From: Phycisphaeraceae bacterium
GTDB taxonomy: Bacteria; Planctomycetota; Phycisphaerae; Phycisphaerales; UBA1924
DNA: 64,000 nt
Direction: 5' to 3'
Assembly (NCBI GenBank): GCA_019636695.1
Contig: JAHBXD010000003.1
Coordinates: 248,001-312,000, forward strand
Shown here one piece after another: positions 48,645-56,875 of this stretch; within the stretch, counting starts at the first letter, position 1, and each line of letters starts with the position of its first letter. The position numbers and the translations under genes are program-made. Below the pieces are notes generated by a model that was not told the DNA's origin, searched no databases, and saw only the letters and a list, made by a program, of their open reading frames with translations.

Positions 48645-49061
48645 TTAGGCAATCCCCTCAATCGCCTGCCTTGCCTGCTCGGCATTGCTTACCCGAAGCA
48701 CGTATCGGCTTGGTGACCCGTTGACCGCCGGGGCACAATACGCATATTGCACATTGATTCGGGAAATCCCTAGTCGGGCGGCGATCTCACGAATCAACCC
48801 TGGACGATCCCCAATCGGCACCACCAATACCGGGGTTTCAACCACCGGACCGGCCCCCGTCTCCACCATGGCCTCAAAGACATGCCGCAAGGCATCTTCC
48901 GGATCGCCCAGTACGCGCACGAGTCCTCGGTGGGCGCTCTCGGTCACCACGAGGCCCCAGACCTCAACCCCTGCCGCGGCGGCCGCTTCAAGCACCCCCG
49001 CCAACTCGCCAGGTCGGTCAGCCAGGTAAATCGAAAACTCGGTCTTGACCTGAGCATCCAT
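48645..49061 (-). CDS. Tandem ACT domain protein
   Basis: A 138-residue protein made of two ACT repeats: EFSIYLADRPGELAGVLEAA at the start and TPVLVVPIGDRPGLIREIAA, with INVQYAYCAPAV, in the second half. D-R-P-G-x-L is the hallmark turn of ACT domains, which bind amino acids to regulate enzymes. No catalytic domain is attached, so it may act as a free regulatory subunit. It precedes nuoB on the same strand, with a 116-bp gap, and has no evident link to it. Confidence 0.85.
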   Translation of the reverse strand: MDAQVKTEFSIYLADRPGELAGVLEAAAAAGVEVWGLVVTESAHRGLVRVLGDPEDALRHVFEAMVETGAGPVVETPVLVVPIGDRPGLIREIAARLGISRINVQYAYCAPAVNGSPSRYVLRVSNAEQARQAIEGIA

Positions 49062-49172
49062 GAACGTCGGCCCGAAGTCGCACGCCGGAAACCCCGACCC
49101 GCGTGGTGAACGTGTGCCCGGTCAGTTTGCCGGGCGGGATGTTAGGACATCTCCCGGATCCGCGACGATCCC

Positions 49173-52100
49173 TTACGCTGCCTTCATCGTGCGACCCCGC
49201 CGAGACCACTTCTCACAGGCAAGGATCAAGTTGTCCCTCTGAATCGGCTTCGTGAAGTAATCGTCGCACCCGGCCTCCAGGCATCGCTCCCGATCCCCGG
49301 TCATCGCGTGGGCTGTCAGGGCCAGGATCGGCCCCGAATACCCGGCCGCACGCAAGGCGCGCGTCGCAGCATACCCATCCATTTCAGGCATCTGCATATC
49401 CATCAGGATGACGGCATAAGGCTCTCCTCGCTCCGACGCAGCCAATGCCTTCTCGACGGCGATGCGGCCGTTCTCGGCAATATCTACGGTCGCCCCGGCC
49501 CGCTTCAGGTGGAACGAGAGCAATCGCTGGTTATCCGGACCATCCTCCGCCAACAGCACACGACCGTTCAACGTGGGTTCGCCGACCGAGACCTCCGTTT
49601 CATCCTGGCGTGGAGCATGCTGCGCCAGATGGTCTGAACAGACGGCCGCGTCTTCGGCCCGTACCGGCAACCGGACTGTAAAGACCGTCCCCTCCCCCGC
49701 AGTGGAGCGGCAGACCACATCCCCTCCAAGCAGATCCACAAGCCTCCGGGTGATCGCAAGCCCTAGGCCCGTGCCGCCGAACCGGCGTGTCGTCGATTCA
49801 TCCGCCTGCATAAACGGATCAAACACCCTTTCGACCTGATCCGGTGTCATGCCGACGCCCGTGTCGGCGACCTCAACCTCCAGAACCGACTTATCCCCTT
49901 CGCGCCGAAGATGCACATCAACGCGGACCCAACCCTCGGAAGTGAACTTCACGGCATTGCCGACAAGGTTCAGGAAAATCTGCCGCAGCCTCATCGGATC
50001 GGAACGAACGTGAACCGGGAGCGCCCCATCGAGATGCAGTGAACATGTCAACCCCTTGCTCTCGGCGCTCACGCGTAACAGCGAAACCACCTCCTCAATG
50101 ATCTGCACCGGCGAGCAAGAGATCTCCTCGACACTCATCTGATCCGCCTGGATCTTGGAGAGGTCCAGCACGTCATTGACTATCGAGAGCAGATGCTCAC
50201 CGTTGCGACGAATCGTCTTGATCCACTCCGTTCGTTCTGCCTCATCGCGCGAAGGGTCGAGCAGCAGATCCGCGAATCCGAGAATCGCCGTCATCGGCGT
50301 GCGGATCTCGTGGCTCATGTTGGCGAGAAACGCGCTCTTAGCCCTGTCGGCGGCTTCCGCGGCATCCTTTGCACTGCGGAGCGCTTCACGCGCCTCGTGT
50401 TCCGCGGTCACGTCTTCGACAATGCCCAGTACGGCGACAATGTCTTCCCCTTCTTCCCGTAATGGCACCTTGGTGGTGCGCACCCAGCGGAACGAATCCT
50501 CCCCGATGTCTGACAACTCCTCTCTCGCAAGGATCGGTTCGCCCGTGCGCATCACCATCAGGTCGTCGGTGCGATATTTCTCCGCCGCAAGGCCCCAGGC
50601 ATAATCCTCGTCGCGCGTCCCGATGACCTCTTCAAGGCTCTCGCGCCCGGTGTATCGCAGAAACGCGCGGTTACACCCGAGATAGCGACCATACACATCT
50701 TTCCAGAAGATCATCTGGGACATCGCATCGATCGCCGCTTGCAGAACCTGCTGAAGATGCCTCCGCTCCTTATCCGCGCGCTTGGCCGGAGTGATGTCCT
50801 GCATCGCACCGCGCAAACGCACGCATTGCCCACCCTCCATCTCCGCAGTGCAGATCCAGCGAACCCACGAGTGCCTTCCACCCGCGGAAATGAACCGAAG
50901 TTCCAGATCGCTGCCTGTGCCGTGCGTGATCGCCGTGCGCACGGCTTCCTGCAATCTTGCACGCGATTCCGCCGGGAAAAAATGAAACGCGGTAGCGATT
51001 TCAGGAACGTAATCGTCATCGACCTCATGAATCCTACGGACTTCTCTGCTCCAACTCAGCGTCATGCTCCTGCAGTCAAACTCCCATCCGCCGATTCTTG
51101 CCAGTTCACCGACCTGCTGCAGCAACGCTTCACTTCGTTCAAGAGCCTCCATCACCTGCACACGGTCGGTCACGTCGATGTTCGCGCCCACCGCACGACA
51201 TGTTCCGTCGGGCTGCGCGAAGATCCTGGCTCGCGAGAGCACATGAATGATCGATCCATCCGGACGAAACATCCGAAACTGCGCCTGATACTCTCCGCCG
51301 TCTTTCGCGGCCTGATATAGCCCTGCCTCTGCTCGCTCAAGATCATCCGGATGCACCAGACCGCGCCATGATTCGTGCGTGAGTTCAAACGTCGCCGGAT
51401 CACGCCGCAGCAGCTCATACATCGACGGCTCCCAATGCACACTCCTGCCTGGAACCGTGAACTCCCACACGCCGACGTTCGCTCCGCGCGCGGCAAAATC
51501 AAGCCGCTCACTCGTTTCGAGCAATCGCTGTTCGAGCACTTTCCGGGTTGTCACGTCGTGCTCGATCGACACGATGCTCGCCACCCGGCCCGATTCGTTG
51601 CGGATCGGTTGCATGCTCACGTGAACCCACACGCGCTCGCCGTCACGCTTGCGGCGGACCAGTTCAGTCTCCAGCCCTTCGCCGCGCGCCATGCTCATTT
51701 CCATGCGCTCTTGCCCGACTTCACCCGAAGCGCTCTCAGAGAGTAACTCTGCAACCGTCCGGCCGACCGCTTCGTCAAGGCGATAGCCGTATACGTTCGT
51801 GAACCCCTCGTTCACCCATTCGATCCGCATGGAAGAATCGCAGATCAACACGGCACTGTCCGTTCGGCTCACGACCATCGCCTGCCGACGCAGTTCCGCT
51901 CGTTGGGCCTCTAGCTGCTCGATGCTCCGCCGAACCCTACGTACCGATGGCTCAAAAATCAGAAGAATCTCGAGCGCAAGCACGACCAAGGTCAGTGACA
52001 CCAGCGCTACCCCGCGACGCTCCATCCGGGCGACCGCCGTCCCCGTGACCTGCTCCATAACTCCCTTCATCGCCGTCAAAGACGCCGTCAATGGTGCGGA

Positions 52101-52799
52101 AACGGCACGCACCTCGTCCGCGAACATCGCTGCTCGCGCCTCGTCACCTTCTCTCACCGCCGCGATCCACGCGTCAACATGCGCTTCAAACCTGTGCATC
52201 CACGGTTGAAGCACGTCCACGAACATCTCCACGGCGCCTTGGTGCACTACGGTGGATATGCATTGCGATTCCAGTTGTCTGTGCAACAGGCCGAGTTCCG
52301 CCAGGTTCCTGACAACCACATCAACCTGCCGCACTTGCTCAGTCGGTGCCGCTGACCGTTGGGCCTCGACGATCGCGAGCACGGTCTGAAGATTCGTTCG
52401 CCGATACTCCCCGGCCGTCATCATGAACCGCGATTCGGCCTGCGAAGCTCGCAGCGCGCTCCGAATCACCGCGTCGTCACCAATAAACAAAATCGCCAGC
52501 AACACCAAGCCGCTTAAGTATGCCCACCGCATGCGGCGGACCGTGCGACGGATGCCCTTGGCCCCTTCCTGCCGCACTGATCGCCGCGCCCCGGGGAGTA
52601 CCGACCACAGCCCGATGGCAAGCCCGAGGCACAGCAGGTGCATCGCCACTTTGAACACCGTAAGACCAGCATCGCCCATGCCGATGACGCGCCACAACGC
52701 TACCGCCAGCGCCTGCGAGGCACCGATCGCAACCCCTGCGAACACCACCCGCGTGATGCTCACCCCCTGCCCGTTATCTGCACGATTGCCCACGGCCAT
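49173..52799 (-). CDS. Multi-PAS membrane hybrid histidine kinase
   Basis: A 1208-residue sensor kinase. The N-terminus has several membrane helices (VVFAGVAIGASQALAVALW, VFKVAMHLLCLGLAIGLW, WAYLSGLVLLAILFI, and ALVSLTLVVLALEILLIF at about 260). Four PAS-type units follow: SAVLICDSSMRIEWVNEGFT, NVGVWEFTVPGRSVHWE, IGGWEFDCRSMTLSWS and AMSQMIFWKDVYGRYLGCNR. HisKA follows, with H830 in SHEIRTPMTAILGF, then HATPase (GNAVKFTSEG, ADTGVGM, FGGTGLGLAI) and a C-terminal receiver with D1134 in VILMDMQMPEMDGYAAT. The kinase-receiver half is clearly paralogous to the smaller kinase at 46552. The ATG at 52799 has AAAGGG upstream; a GTG at 52829 is possible. Confidence 0.92.
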   Translation of the reverse strand: MAVGNRADNGQGVSITRVVFAGVAIGASQALAVALWRVIGMGDAGLTVFKVAMHLLCLGLAIGLWSVLPGARRSVRQEGAKGIRRTVRRMRWAYLSGLVLLAILFIGDDAVIRSALRASQAESRFMMTAGEYRRTNLQTVLAIVEAQRSAAPTEQVRQVDVVVRNLAELGLLHRQLESQCISTVVHQGAVEMFVDVLQPWMHRFEAHVDAWIAAVREGDEARAAMFADEVRAVSAPLTASLTAMKGVMEQVTGTAVARMERRGVALVSLTLVVLALEILLIFEPSVRRVRRSIEQLEAQRAELRRQAMVVSRTDSAVLICDSSMRIEWVNEGFTNVYGYRLDEAVGRTVAELLSESASGEVGQERMEMSMARGEGLETELVRRKRDGERVWVHVSMQPIRNESGRVASIVSIEHDVTTRKVLEQRLLETSERLDFAARGANVGVWEFTVPGRSVHWEPSMYELLRRDPATFELTHESWRGLVHPDDLERAEAGLYQAAKDGGEYQAQFRMFRPDGSIIHVLSRARIFAQPDGTCRAVGANIDVTDRVQVMEALERSEALLQQVGELARIGGWEFDCRSMTLSWSREVRRIHEVDDDYVPEIATAFHFFPAESRARLQEAVRTAITHGTGSDLELRFISAGGRHSWVRWICTAEMEGGQCVRLRGAMQDITPAKRADKERRHLQQVLQAAIDAMSQMIFWKDVYGRYLGCNRAFLRYTGRESLEEVIGTRDEDYAWGLAAEKYRTDDLMVMRTGEPILAREELSDIGEDSFRWVRTTKVPLREEGEDIVAVLGIVEDVTAEHEAREALRSAKDAAEAADRAKSAFLANMSHEIRTPMTAILGFADLLLDPSRDEAERTEWIKTIRRNGEHLLSIVNDVLDLSKIQADQMSVEEISCSPVQIIEEVVSLLRVSAESKGLTCSLHLDGALPVHVRSDPMRLRQIFLNLVGNAVKFTSEGWVRVDVHLRREGDKSVLEVEVADTGVGMTPDQVERVFDPFMQADESTTRRFGGTGLGLAITRRLVDLLGGDVVCRSTAGEGTVFTVRLPVRAEDAAVCSDHLAQHAPRQDETEVSVGEPTLNGRVLLAEDGPDNQRLLSFHLKRAGATVDIAENGRIAVEKALAASERGEPYAVILMDMQMPEMDGYAATRALRAAGYSGPILALTAHAMTGDRERCLEAGCDDYFTKPIQRDNLILACEKWSRRGRTMKAA

Positions 52800-52898
52800 A
52801 CAACCCTTTATCCCATTGGGTGTATGCACCTATCGACCGATTTCAGCCCCCCCTTGCTCGCCGCGCTGACATTCCATCCGGACAAAAAACATCCGAAA

Positions 52899-53633
52899 TT
52901 ACGTTGCCGGTCCACGTTCCAGACCCAGTGGTTTCACCAGTGTCGTGGCATGAAACGGGCGCCCTTCACGTGCATACTTCCGCTCGAAGTTTGTACCCAC
53001 GAGCTCGCCCACGCCCGCCCCGACAGGAGGCGCAAACGCCACACGTGCAAACAGCGGGTGATCCTCCCCTGTTCCGGGGGAGCACCACCGTGCGAAGTGC
53101 TCCTCCATCCAAGCCCAGTACCCGTCATGATCCGTGACGATCCGTAATTCGCCCCCCGGAATGAGGGTGCGATGCGCATCAGCAAGAAATCGATCCTGCA
53201 CCACTCGATTCTTGTGGTGACGGGTCTTCGGCCATGGATCACTGAAATACAGGTGGATCACCGAGACGGAAGCATCCGGAACCCGCCACCTCAGAAACTC
53301 CACCGCGTCGGCGTGCAGCAGTCGAACATTGCCGACCTGCTGACGCCGGATCCGATCCGCCGCGTAGGCAAAAAACTCTTTTGCCCATTCAATGCCGAGA
53401 AAATTCGTTGTTGGCCGCGCTCGTGCTTCCTGAACCAGAAAGGTGCCCTTCCCCGATCCGATCTCGATTTCGAGCGGGAACTCAGGAGTGCGAAATAACC
53501 CCGACAGGTTCAGCCACCCCGCCTCCGGGTTGGTAAGCACATCGTCGGGAAGCGGTGGAATTTCTATCGCGTCAAGAGCCACCACGCCCGGGGCGACATC
53601 AAGCGAACGACCTCTTGAGAGTCCGAACGACAT
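52899..53633 (-). CDS. trmB: tRNA (guanine46-N7)-methyltransferase TrmB
   Basis: Methylates N7 of G46 in tRNA variable loops. The SAM motif IEIGSGKGTFLVQEAR (about residue 55), NFLGIEWAKEFF and the catalytic FSDPWPKTRHHKNRVVQDRF block are specific to TrmB. At 244 residues it is normal, with an N-terminal extension before the core and a C-terminal tail after TNFERKYAREGRP. It is 22 bp downstream of rsmA on the same strand, a likely RNA-modification operon. Confidence 0.95.
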   Translation of the reverse strand: MSFGLSRGRSLDVAPGVVALDAIEIPPLPDDVLTNPEAGWLNLSGLFRTPEFPLEIEIGSGKGTFLVQEARARPTTNFLGIEWAKEFFAYAADRIRRQQVGNVRLLHADAVEFLRWRVPDASVSVIHLYFSDPWPKTRHHKNRVVQDRFLADAHRTLIPGGELRIVTDHDGYWAWMEEHFARWCSPGTGEDHPLFARVAFAPPVGAGVGELVGTNFERKYAREGRPFHATTLVKPLGLERGPAT

Positions 53634-53655
53634 ATCCCGGACGATAGGTTCTGAT

Positions 53656-54480
53656 TCAACCGCCTACGTCAGCAATCGCTGCCGTAAGGCTCACAAATTG
53701 CCCGACCGAAAGTTGCTCTGCTCGCATGGTCGGTTCGATCCCCTCAGGCCAGCGCACACCCTTTCCCAGTACTGACCCCAGTTGCTTGCGCCGTTGGCCG
53801 AACGCTCGCTGCACAATTACACCCAGCCCCGCTGCATCCGTGGTCAGCGGCTCGCCCCTGCGCCGCACTTCGACCATCGCGCTCGTCACGTCCGGTCGGG
53901 GCCAGAAGCACTCCGGCGGCAGGCTCGCCAAGAGACGCACCTCGCCCAGCGCCTGTGCCACCACGCTGATCGGCCCGTATGCCTTGCTGCCCGGCCCCGC
54001 CGCCAGCCGCTCGGCGACCTCGCGCTGAATCGTGACCCACATCCCCCGGCAAGCCGGGTGATCGAGCAGCAGCGCCATCATCAGGGGGGTCGCCGCCCCG
54101 TAGGGCAGGTTCGCGACCATTGAGAACGTACGGCCCCCCAGCACTTCGATCAGAGCCGGCGCGAGCGCTCCCTTCCCCTCCAGACAATCTCCCTCGATCA
54201 ACCGAAAATTCGGATTCGCTCCGAACCGGTCGCTGAGCAACTGGCTAAGCCCCCGATCAATCTCCGCCGCGATCACCTCCGCCCCGGCGTGCAAGAGCGC
54301 TTCGGTCAGTGCCCCGGTACCCGGCCCGACCTCCAACACCAGATCCCCCGCCCTGACGCCCGAGGCATCCACCAGCCGTCGGATCAGATTGTGATCGATC
54401 AGAAAATTCTGTCCGAACCGCTTCTGCGGGGCCAGCCCCCTCGCCGCGAGCATCTCCTTGATCTGCGTCAGCGTCTGCAT
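53656..54480 (-). CDS. rsmA: 16S rRNA dimethyladenosine transferase RsmA (KsgA)
   Basis: Dimethylates A1518 and A1519 of 16S rRNA. Signature parts: APQKRFGQNFLIDHNLIRRL, VLEVGPGTGALTEALL (motif I), IAAEIDRGLSQLL, MVANLPYGAATPLM (motif IV, N-L-P-Y), and ECFWPRPDVTSAMVEVRR. 274 residues, normal length. It is read with trmB 22 bp downstream. Confidence 0.96.
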   Translation of the reverse strand: MQTLTQIKEMLAARGLAPQKRFGQNFLIDHNLIRRLVDASGVRAGDLVLEVGPGTGALTEALLHAGAEVIAAEIDRGLSQLLSDRFGANPNFRLIEGDCLEGKGALAPALIEVLGGRTFSMVANLPYGAATPLMMALLLDHPACRGMWVTIQREVAERLAAGPGSKAYGPISVVAQALGEVRLLASLPPECFWPRPDVTSAMVEVRRRGEPLTTDAAGLGVIVQRAFGQRRKQLGSVLGKGVRWPEGIEPTMRAEQLSVGQFVSLTAAIADVGG

Positions 54481-54824
54481 GGAGAAAAACTACCTGAGTC
54501 ATCCTGCGCGGCACATGGCCAGTCGCCCAGACGACGCTATCCCCGTGAGGCATCCGAGTCTCGGCGAGCCGAAGGCGTCCCGATCGTGCCACCTCTTCAC
54601 CGTTGTGCATCTGAAGCATCGAGAAGGGTCAAGCCGGTATGCATCTATCGGCGCATTATCTGCCGGCGAGATCGCCCGCACGTCATGCGAGAGCGGCCAA
54701 ACTTCATGCCAGAACCCCCCTACGCCTACGCCGCGGACCACTATGGGCACGGCCGATCGATGGGTAGGGTGATGGCAGACTTTCGAGTTGTCTATTCGGC
54801 GACTCGGCAGGAGCGACACACCGG
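54481..54824. other. Intergenic region between rsmA and the dioxygenase
   Basis: 344 bp with no gene I can support. It separates two minus-strand genes and so holds the rsmA promoter region and the 3' end of the dioxygenase transcript. I saw no U-tailed hairpin and no family-like small frame. Confidence 0.45.
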
Positions 54825-55475
54825 CTAACGGCCGCGCCGAACACCCGCCTTGCGCGCGACCTTCTTCGTGCTCTTCTTCACTGTCTTTTTCTTGGCCGCC
54901 TTCTTCTTCCCCGCCGCACGAATCTTGCCCTGCTTCAACTCGACCACCCCAGCCCGCTCGATCACATATCCACAGGCGTTGCACGTCCGTCGGTCCGCCG
55001 GCCCACCCCAGAAATCCTCCATGATGACCTTCAGATCCTCATCGATCTTCCGCAGCCTCCACCGAGCATCATGCACCAGCGCATCGCACTTCGGGCAATA
55101 CCACTGCAGACCGTCGTTCTCACCCTCGGGACGCGGAAACTCCACGATCAGCCCCACCGTACCCGGCGGCCGTTGCGGCCGGTGCGGCACCCAACGCGGG
55201 CAAAGAAACATCTCGCCTTCCTTGATGATCACGTCACGCGGCGGACTGCCATCCAGCGGTCGCACCCGCACCGCGATATCTCCCTTGAGCTGATAAAAAA
55301 GCTCCTCAGTCGGGTTCACGTGATAATCGTTCCGCGTATTCGGTCCCCCCGAGACAAACACGATCACATCCTTCGCCTCGGTATAAAACTGCTTGTTCGC
55401 CACCGGAGGCTTCAAGGCGTCTTTGTTCTGCCTGATCCACTTCTGCAGGTTGAAGGGGGGCATGATCTGCGACAT
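54825..55475 (-). CDS. nbaC: 3-hydroxyanthranilate 3,4-dioxygenase with lysine-rich tail
   Basis: Opens the ring of 3-hydroxyanthranilate to the precursor of quinolinate (NAD synthesis) or 2-nitrobenzoate/tryptophan catabolism. The cupin core shows NDYHVNPTEELFYQLKGD (metal His/Glu) and FLCPRWVPHRPQRPPGTVG (second His). The rubredoxin-like C-terminal iron site of bacterial enzymes is present as CPKC and CNAC. The core ends at about residue 180. After it, some 30 residues (AAGKKKAAKKKTVKKSTKK and more) form a highly basic tail not typical of the family. No kynurenine-pathway neighbours are seen. The ATG at 55475 has AGGAGAGG upstream. Confidence 0.92.
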   Translation of the reverse strand: MSQIMPPFNLQKWIRQNKDALKPPVANKQFYTEAKDVIVFVSGGPNTRNDYHVNPTEELFYQLKGDIAVRVRPLDGSPPRDVIIKEGEMFLCPRWVPHRPQRPPGTVGLIVEFPRPEGENDGLQWYCPKCDALVHDARWRLRKIDEDLKVIMEDFWGGPADRRTCNACGYVIERAGVVELKQGKIRAAGKKKAAKKKTVKKSTKKVARKAGVRRGR

Positions 55476-55533
55476 GGCTTCCTCTCCTGGGAAACAGGCG
55501 ACACGCCTGCGTGGTTTGTCGGCGGGGCAGGCA

Positions 55534-55558
55534 CTACTCCCCCCGTTCCGGGGAGTAG
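55534..55558 (-). terminator. Perfect hairpin downstream of the dihydrouridine synthase gene
   Basis: Nine-bp arms (ctactcccc / ggggagtag) around a 7-base loop, about 60 bp past the dus-like stop on the minus strand. No U-run follows, so it is a weak terminator or RNA-stabilising stem. Confidence 0.35.
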
Positions 55559-55616
55559 GGTTTCCGTGCGTCTCGACGCCTCAGGCTGTATTCATAACAG
55601 ACTTCTACGTCCGCTT

Positions 55617-56750
55617 TCAAGTTGCTTCCGCAAGATCCTCCGCCTCGTGCCCTACCCCACGCAGGCCACCCGCCAGGAATTCCGCGAGGGCGGCTTCTAC
55701 TGCAACAGGATCAGCCGCCAGCCGCACTACTTCCTTAAAGGGCTTGATGCTGGCCGTCCCGGGTCTCTGCAGGGGCCGGGCCATCCAACTGATTCGCGAC
55801 CGGATCATGTGCATCGCGTAGTGCTCGCCGCGATAGTCCAGCATCAACGCAAAATACCGTCGAATCAGCGCGATGATCTGCTCATCCGTCGGCTCCGGGG
55901 GCATTTGCAATTCTGGAGCATCGGCGCCCGCCCCAAGATCCATCCCCTCGACCAGTTGTGCAGCCCAGCAGTCTCGAAACACCCAAGGATGACTGAGCGC
56001 ACCCCTTCCGATCATCACGCCATCACACCCCGTCTCCCGCAGCATCGCGAGGCAGCTCGTCGGATCCGTCACGTCTCCGTTCCCGATCACCGGGATCGGC
56101 CCGCTCGGCCACCGGCCCGTTTTCGCCCGCACGGCTTCTACCACCTGTCGAATCTTCGCGCGGTCGGCAGTTCCCTTGAATCGCTGATCTGTCGTCCGCC
56201 CGTGGACCGTTATCGCCTCGACGCCGACATCCACCAGCCGGCACGCCAGTGCCGGCGCATCGTCCGGACAACTCCACCCCAGCCGCATCTTGCATGTCAA
56301 CGGCACGTGCTTCGGCAACGCACGACGGCAGGCCGCGGCGATCCGCACGGCCTTCTCCATGTCGCACATGAGTTTTGAGCCGCCGTCTTTCTTGGTCACC
56401 TTATCGACCGGGCAACCCATGTTGATATCGACGACGGTCGCCCCGTGCTCGGCCGCCCACACCGCTCCCTGCGCCATGACCTCCGGGACGGCCCCGTAAA
56501 GCTGCATCCCGATCGGTTTATCGAGATCATTCGTCCGAGCCAGATCAAGGCTGTGCTGGGTGCCCCGGAGCAGACCCGCCGGACTCAGCAGGTCCGTACA
56601 TGCCAAGCCAACCCCTCCCCGATCCCAATCCAGCGTGCTCGCCTCGCGGCAGACGACCCGAAACGCCAGATCGCAGTACCTCGCAATCGGCGCAAGAAGC
56701 AGATTGGTCGCCAGTCGAACCGAACCGATCTGCAGGGGCTTTCCGACCAC
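55617..56750 (-). CDS. tRNA-dihydrouridine synthase
   Basis: An FMN-dependent enzyme that reduces uridines in tRNA D-loops. Seen: LLLAPIARYCDLAFRVVCRE (N-terminal barrel start), the catalytic Cys in DINMGCPVDKVTKKDGGSKL, VHGRTTDQRFKGTADRAKIR, PVIGNGDVTDPTSCLAML and GRGALSHPWVFRD (FMN phosphate site). At 377 residues it is slightly longer than DusA/B/C (about 320-345), with an extra piece near LGAGADAPELQMPPEPTDE. The subtype cannot be read with certainty. It is divergent from the LolC-like gene. Confidence 0.93.
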   Translation of the reverse strand: MVGKPLQIGSVRLATNLLLAPIARYCDLAFRVVCREASTLDWDRGGVGLACTDLLSPAGLLRGTQHSLDLARTNDLDKPIGMQLYGAVPEVMAQGAVWAAEHGATVVDINMGCPVDKVTKKDGGSKLMCDMEKAVRIAAACRRALPKHVPLTCKMRLGWSCPDDAPALACRLVDVGVEAITVHGRTTDQRFKGTADRAKIRQVVEAVRAKTGRWPSGPIPVIGNGDVTDPTSCLAMLRETGCDGVMIGRGALSHPWVFRDCWAAQLVEGMDLGAGADAPELQMPPEPTDEQIIALIRRYFALMLDYRGEHYAMHMIRSRISWMARPLQRPGTASIKPFKEVVRLAADPVAVEAALAEFLAGGLRGVGHEAEDLAEAT

Positions 56751-56875
56751 GCCGGATCATATTGAGGCGGCCGGCCATCGTTCCGTAGTCTTCAGCGGGC
56801 AATTCGCTCGGCACTGCCCGTCGGCTTCAACGGATACGCTGACCGCTCCCTCCCGCGCCCATACACTGCCCACCC

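Noticed and set aside
54289..54828. 179-codon plus-strand frame in the rsmA-dioxygenase gap
   Set aside because: Mostly antisense to rsmA. Its gap portion has no family features or ribosome-binding site.
55071..56378. 435-codon plus-strand frame
   Set aside because: Antisense to the dihydrouridine synthase and the dioxygenase.
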